A stretch of 7,805 nt of DNA from Microbacteriaceae bacterium (GTDB taxonomy: Bacteria; Actinomycetota; Actinomycetes; Actinomycetales; Microbacteriaceae): the NCBI GenBank assembly GCA_011620705.1, contig WOYR01000196.1, positions 1 to 7,805 of the forward strand, in the 5' to 3' direction. The first letter of the stretch is position 1, and every line of letters starts with the position of its first letter. A model generated the notes under the pieces. That model searched no databases, was not told the origin of the DNA, and worked only from the letters and a program-made list of their open reading frames with translations. This document shows positions 5,550 to 7,805 of the stretch, one piece after another. Position numbers and translations under genes: made by a program.

Positions 5550-6260
5550 ATGACTACCGAACCCGCCCCTTGGCCCGTCTCCCGGCCCGTCCCGCTCTGG
5601 CGCCGCGCCCTCGCCGAACTGCTCGGCACCGGCCTGCTGGTCGCGGTCGTTGTCGGCTCCGGCATCGCCGCACAGCGTCTGTCCCCGAACGACGTCGGGC
5701 TGCAATTGCTGGAGAACTCGCTGGCGACCGCGCTGGGCCTGACCGTGCTCATCCTGACCTTCCAGACGGTCAGCGGGGCGCACTTCAACCCGGTGGTCAC
5801 GCTCGCCGACCGCATCCTCGGCACCCGTCACCGCCCGGTCGAGATCGTCAGCTACCTGGCCGCGCAGCTCGTGGGCGGCATCGGCGGCGCGGTCATGGCG
5901 AACCTGATGTTCCAGGCCCCCACCGCGATCGCGACGAACGATCGGCTCTCGCCCGGGCACCTGTTGGGCGAGTTCGTGGCCACCGCCGGTCTGATCCTGG
6001 TGATCTTCGCCCTGGCCCGCGCCGGCCGCAGCGCGATCGTCGCGCCCGCGGTGGGCGCATACATCGGGGCAGCGTACTGGTTCACCTCCTCGACCTCGTT
6101 CGCCAATCCCGCCGTCACCGTCGGCCGGATCTTCACCGACACCTTCGCCGGCATCACCCCGAACTCCGCGCTGTGGTTCGTCGCTGCGCAGCTGCTCGGC
6201 GCGGCCATCGGCGTCGCCCTGATCCTCCTGCTCTTCCCCGCTCGAAAGGTTCCCGCGTGA
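5550..6260 (+). CDS. aqpS: AqpS-like aquaglyceroporin of the MIP family
   Basis: A predicted 236-aa inner-membrane channel with six hydrophobic helices (about 19-40, 56-74, 96-118, 136-156, 160-178, 206-228). Two half-helix loops carry NPV (80-82, in GAHFNPVV) and NPA (186-188, in FANPAV). Placement opposite an arsR-arsC fusion and arsC matches AqpS of Sinorhizobium meliloti, which lets As(III) made by ArsC leave the cell down its gradient. The Arg that normally follows the second NPA, part of the narrow aromatic/arginine filter, is V189 here; the nearest Arg is R193. That predicts a wider or less polar filter, suited to uncharged As(OH)3, methylarsenicals or glycerol rather than water. The start is ATG 5550, 9 nt after the -10, without a Shine-Dalgarno. 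Its TGA overlaps the next gene's GTG. The family is certain; the arsenite role is inferred from context. Confidence 0.92.
   Translation: MTTEPAPWPVSRPVPLWRRALAELLGTGLLVAVVVGSGIAAQRLSPNDVGLQLLENSLATALGLTVLILTFQTVSGAHFNPVVTLADRILGTRHRPVEIVSYLAAQLVGGIGGAVMANLMFQAPTAIATNDRLSPGHLLGEFVATAGLILVIFALARAGRSAIVAPAVGAYIGAAYWFTSSTSFANPAVTVGRIFTDTFAGITPNSALWFVAAQLLGAAIGVALILLLFPARKVPA
6244..6249 (+). promoter_or_regulatory. Ribosome binding site fixing the GTG start of the flavoprotein
   Basis: GAAAGG lies 7 nt before GTG 6257, inside the last codons of the channel gene. It fixes the flavoprotein start and indicates translational coupling through the GTGA overlap. The frame is open much further upstream, but that part is antiphase to the channel gene and not protein-like. 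Confidence 0.7.
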
Positions 6261-7648
6261 CCCACCTGATCGCGATCGGCGGATCCGACGCCGGCATCTC
6301 GGCCGCCCTCCGCGCCCGCGAACTCGACTCGTCCGTCGACGTGACCGTGGTGGTCGCTGACGAGTATCCGAACTTCTCCATCTGCGGCATCCCCTACTAC
6401 TTCACCGGCGAAGTGCAGCCGTGGCAGTCCCTCGCCCACCGCACCAACGCCGACCTCGAGGCCACCGGGATGAATCTCCGCCTCAACAGCCTCGCGACCG
6501 GCATCGATGTCGGCGGCCGGCGCCTCACCGTGCGCACCCCGGACGGCGGCACCGACGAGCTCGACTACGACGAGCTGATCGTCGGCACCGGCGCTCTTCC
6601 ATCCCATGCCGGGATCGCGGGCCTCGACGCCCTCACCCCGGACGACGGCGTGCACGTCATCCATTCGATGGGCGACACCTTCGCGCTCGACCGCTTCCTC
6701 GAGGAGCGCCGCCCCGCCTCGGCGATCATCGTCGGTGCCGGCTACGTCGGGCTCGAGATGGCAGAGGCCTTCACCGTCCGCGGGCTGGGGGTCACCCAGC
6801 TGCAGCGCGGTCACGAAGTGCTCTCCACCCTCGACCCGGAGCTCGGCGCCCTCGTCCACGAGGAGCTCACCGGCCACGGCGTCACCGTCATCACGGACAC
6901 CACCGTCACGGGCATCCAGAAGACCCCAGCCGGCCTCACCGTGACCGGCACCCGCGACGACCGCGCATTCGAGCAGACCGCCGACCTCGTGCTGGTCGTC
7001 GTCGGGGTGCGCCCCAACACCGAACTGCTCGAGAGTGCAGGCGCGACCATCGGGGCCGGCCGCGCGGTGGTCGTCGACGAGTGGATGCGCACCGGCCTGC
7101 CGCATGTCTGGGCCGCCGGCGACGGCGTGATCACCCACCACCGGCTCCTGGGTCCCACCTACCTCCCGCTCGGCACCACCGCGCACAAGCAGGGCCGCGT
7201 CGCAGGGGAGAACGCCCTCGGAGGCGACCGGAAGTTCGCCGGCTCTGTCGGCACCCAGGTCGTCAAAGTCTTCGACCTGGTCGCCGCCCGGACCGGCCTG
7301 CGCGACCACGAAGCCCTGGCCGCCGGCTACGCGCCCTCGACCGTCGCCGCCGTCGCCGACGACCACAAGCGGTACTACCCGGGCGCGCATCCGATCCGCT
7401 TCCGCATCACCGGCGACACCGCAGACGGCCGCCTGCTGGGCGCCCAGCTCATCGGGCGCCGCGGCACCGAGGTCGCCAAGCGGGTCGACACCTTCGCCAC
7501 CGCGATCTTCGCCGGCATGCCGATCGATCAGCTCAGCGACCTCGATCTCGCCTACACGCCGCCCCTCGGATCCCCGTGGGACGCCGTCCAGGTGGCCGCG
7601 CAGGCGTGGACGGCGGCGCAGCGCGCCGAGGTTCTCCGACATCACTGA
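6257..7648 (+). CDS. CoA-disulfide reductase-like FAD/NAD(P)H oxidoreductase
   Basis: A 463-aa cytoplasmic flavoenzyme of the pyridine nucleotide-disulfide oxidoreductase family, single-cysteine branch (CoA-disulfide reductase, NADH oxidase, NADH peroxidase). Seen: an FAD-binding start IAIGGSDAGISAA (6-18); the redox Cys C43 in SICGIPYY, at the same position as in CoA-disulfide reductase; an NAD(P)H-binding IIVGAGYVGLEMAE (157-170); the second FAD motif WAAGDG (285-290). A C-terminal dimerisation domain follows, with RYYPG (372-376) and AYTPPLGSPWD (432-442), whose tyrosines match those lining the CoA-disulfide reductase active site. It overlaps the channel gene by 4 bp (GTGA) and so belongs to the ars response. 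Plausible roles are recycling a low-molecular-weight disulfide that feeds ArsC, or reducing or oxidising an arsenic- or thiol-containing substrate. It is not a thioredoxin reductase (no CxxC) nor an ArsO-type monooxygenase. The substrate is not determinable here. Confidence 0.9.
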   Translation: MTHLIAIGGSDAGISAALRARELDSSVDVTVVVADEYPNFSICGIPYYFTGEVQPWQSLAHRTNADLEATGMNLRLNSLATGIDVGGRRLTVRTPDGGTDELDYDELIVGTGALPSHAGIAGLDALTPDDGVHVIHSMGDTFALDRFLEERRPASAIIVGAGYVGLEMAEAFTVRGLGVTQLQRGHEVLSTLDPELGALVHEELTGHGVTVITDTTVTGIQKTPAGLTVTGTRDDRAFEQTADLVLVVVGVRPNTELLESAGATIGAGRAVVVDEWMRTGLPHVWAAGDGVITHHRLLGPTYLPLGTTAHKQGRVAGENALGGDRKFAGSVGTQVVKVFDLVAARTGLRDHEALAAGYAPSTVAAVADDHKRYYPGAHPIRFRITGDTADGRLLGAQLIGRRGTEVAKRVDTFATAIFAGMPIDQLSDLDLAYTPPLGSPWDAVQVAAQAWTAAQRAEVLRHH

Positions 7649-7684
7649 CGCCGCGGTGCACGAGTACCTCTTTCCCACCAGAAC

Positions 7685-7692
7685 AGGGGGAG
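7685..7692 (+). promoter_or_regulatory. Possible ribosome binding site of the next gene
   Basis: AGGGGGAG lies 9 nt before ATG 7702. This is the best Shine-Dalgarno-like match in the tail of the window. Confidence 0.45.
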
Positions 7693-7701
7693 TCAGATCT
7701 C

Positions 7702-7805
7702 ATGAGCATTTCGCGCCCAAGGAGACCTTCGACGTTCGGGCCCGATCTGTCGACGGTCGGCATGAGCGACCATCCGACAGCAAGGACTCGGACTAGACCG
7801 CGAAC
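7702..7805 (+). CDS. Possible start of a further gene, cut by the window end
   Basis: An open frame of 34 codons begins with ATG 7702 and is still open at the window edge. It starts MSISRPRRPSTFG and contains a second Met at residue 21. The only support is the purine-rich AGGGGGAG at the right distance and its place 53 nt after the flavoprotein stop, on the same strand, as a third gene of the rightward ars operon. The visible part is basic and low in complexity, with no family signature. A competing frame, GTG 7656 to TAG 7794-7796 (46 aa), reads equally well, so the call is tentative. Confidence 0.35.
   Translation, partial: MSISRPRRPSTFGPDLSTVGMSDHPTARTRTRPR

Noticed and set aside
5502..5960. 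Upstream in-frame extension of the ArsR-ArsC fusion
   Set aside because: It would cross the promoter region and run antisense to the channel gene. The typical ArsR N-terminus starts just after ATG 5501.
5570..6256. Upstream in-frame extension of the flavoprotein
   Set aside because: This part is out of phase with the channel gene and gives an Arg/His/Pro-rich nonsense protein. The FAD-binding motif begins directly after GTG 6257, which has a good ribosome site.
1..7805. Mobile elements or CRISPR
   Set aside because: I saw no transposase, integrase, terminal inverted repeats, target-site duplications or regularly spaced repeats, and base composition is even across the ars locus and its neighbours.

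Overview
The window is about 70% GC with strongly G/C-ending codons. Protein features (an Eis acetyltransferase, an ArsR-ArsC fusion, a 'CGDAC'-type arsenate reductase, apparent leaderless lead genes) point to an actinobacterium. The overall flavour suggests Microbacteriaceae such as Microbacterium or a relative. This placement is inferred from protein style, as no rRNA or marker gene is present.

Layout. Positions 1-351 hold no gene I can support. A perfect 12-bp hairpin (352-383) follows a leftward pair: a 108-aa protein of unknown function (1322-1648) and a class IV aminotransferase of the aminodeoxychorismate lyase type (400-1334). The latter is broken by a one-base frameshift at a G5 run (661-665). 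Diverging rightward are a J-domain protein with a C-terminal region resembling a degenerate NERD domain (1762-2745) and, 25 bp later, an Eis-family N-acetyltransferase (2771-4111). A G/C hairpin (4121-4148) lies in the 22-bp convergent gap and runs into the arsC stop.

The most interesting part is an arsenic-resistance locus (4134-7648) built from two divergent operons. Leftward: an ArsR repressor domain fused to an LMW-phosphatase-type arsenate reductase domain (4827-5501), then a second, separate arsenate reductase with an N-terminal helical domain and a CxxxC pair (4134-4790). Rightward: an AqpS-like aquaglyceroporin (5550-6260), overlapping by 4 bp a CoA-disulfide-reductase-like flavoprotein (6257-7648). 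The 48-bp divergent gap contains a perfect 8-bp inverted repeat whose arms each supply the -35 of one promoter and the -10 of the other. One repressor dimer could therefore silence both operons.

Likely working model: arsenate is reduced by one or two ArsC activities, arsenite leaves down its gradient through the AqpS-like channel, and the flavoprotein supports thiol redox balance or acts on an arsenic- or thiol-containing substrate. No Acr3 or ArsB pump is visible in the window. The fused ArsR domain contains no cysteine at all, which is unexpected for a canonical arsenite sensor. A possible next gene begins at 7702 and runs off the window.

Translation signals follow a pattern. Lead genes have a -10-like hexamer 6-9 nt before the start codon and no Shine-Dalgarno, suggesting leaderless mRNAs. 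The two second-position ars-locus genes each have a GAAAGG Shine-Dalgarno.
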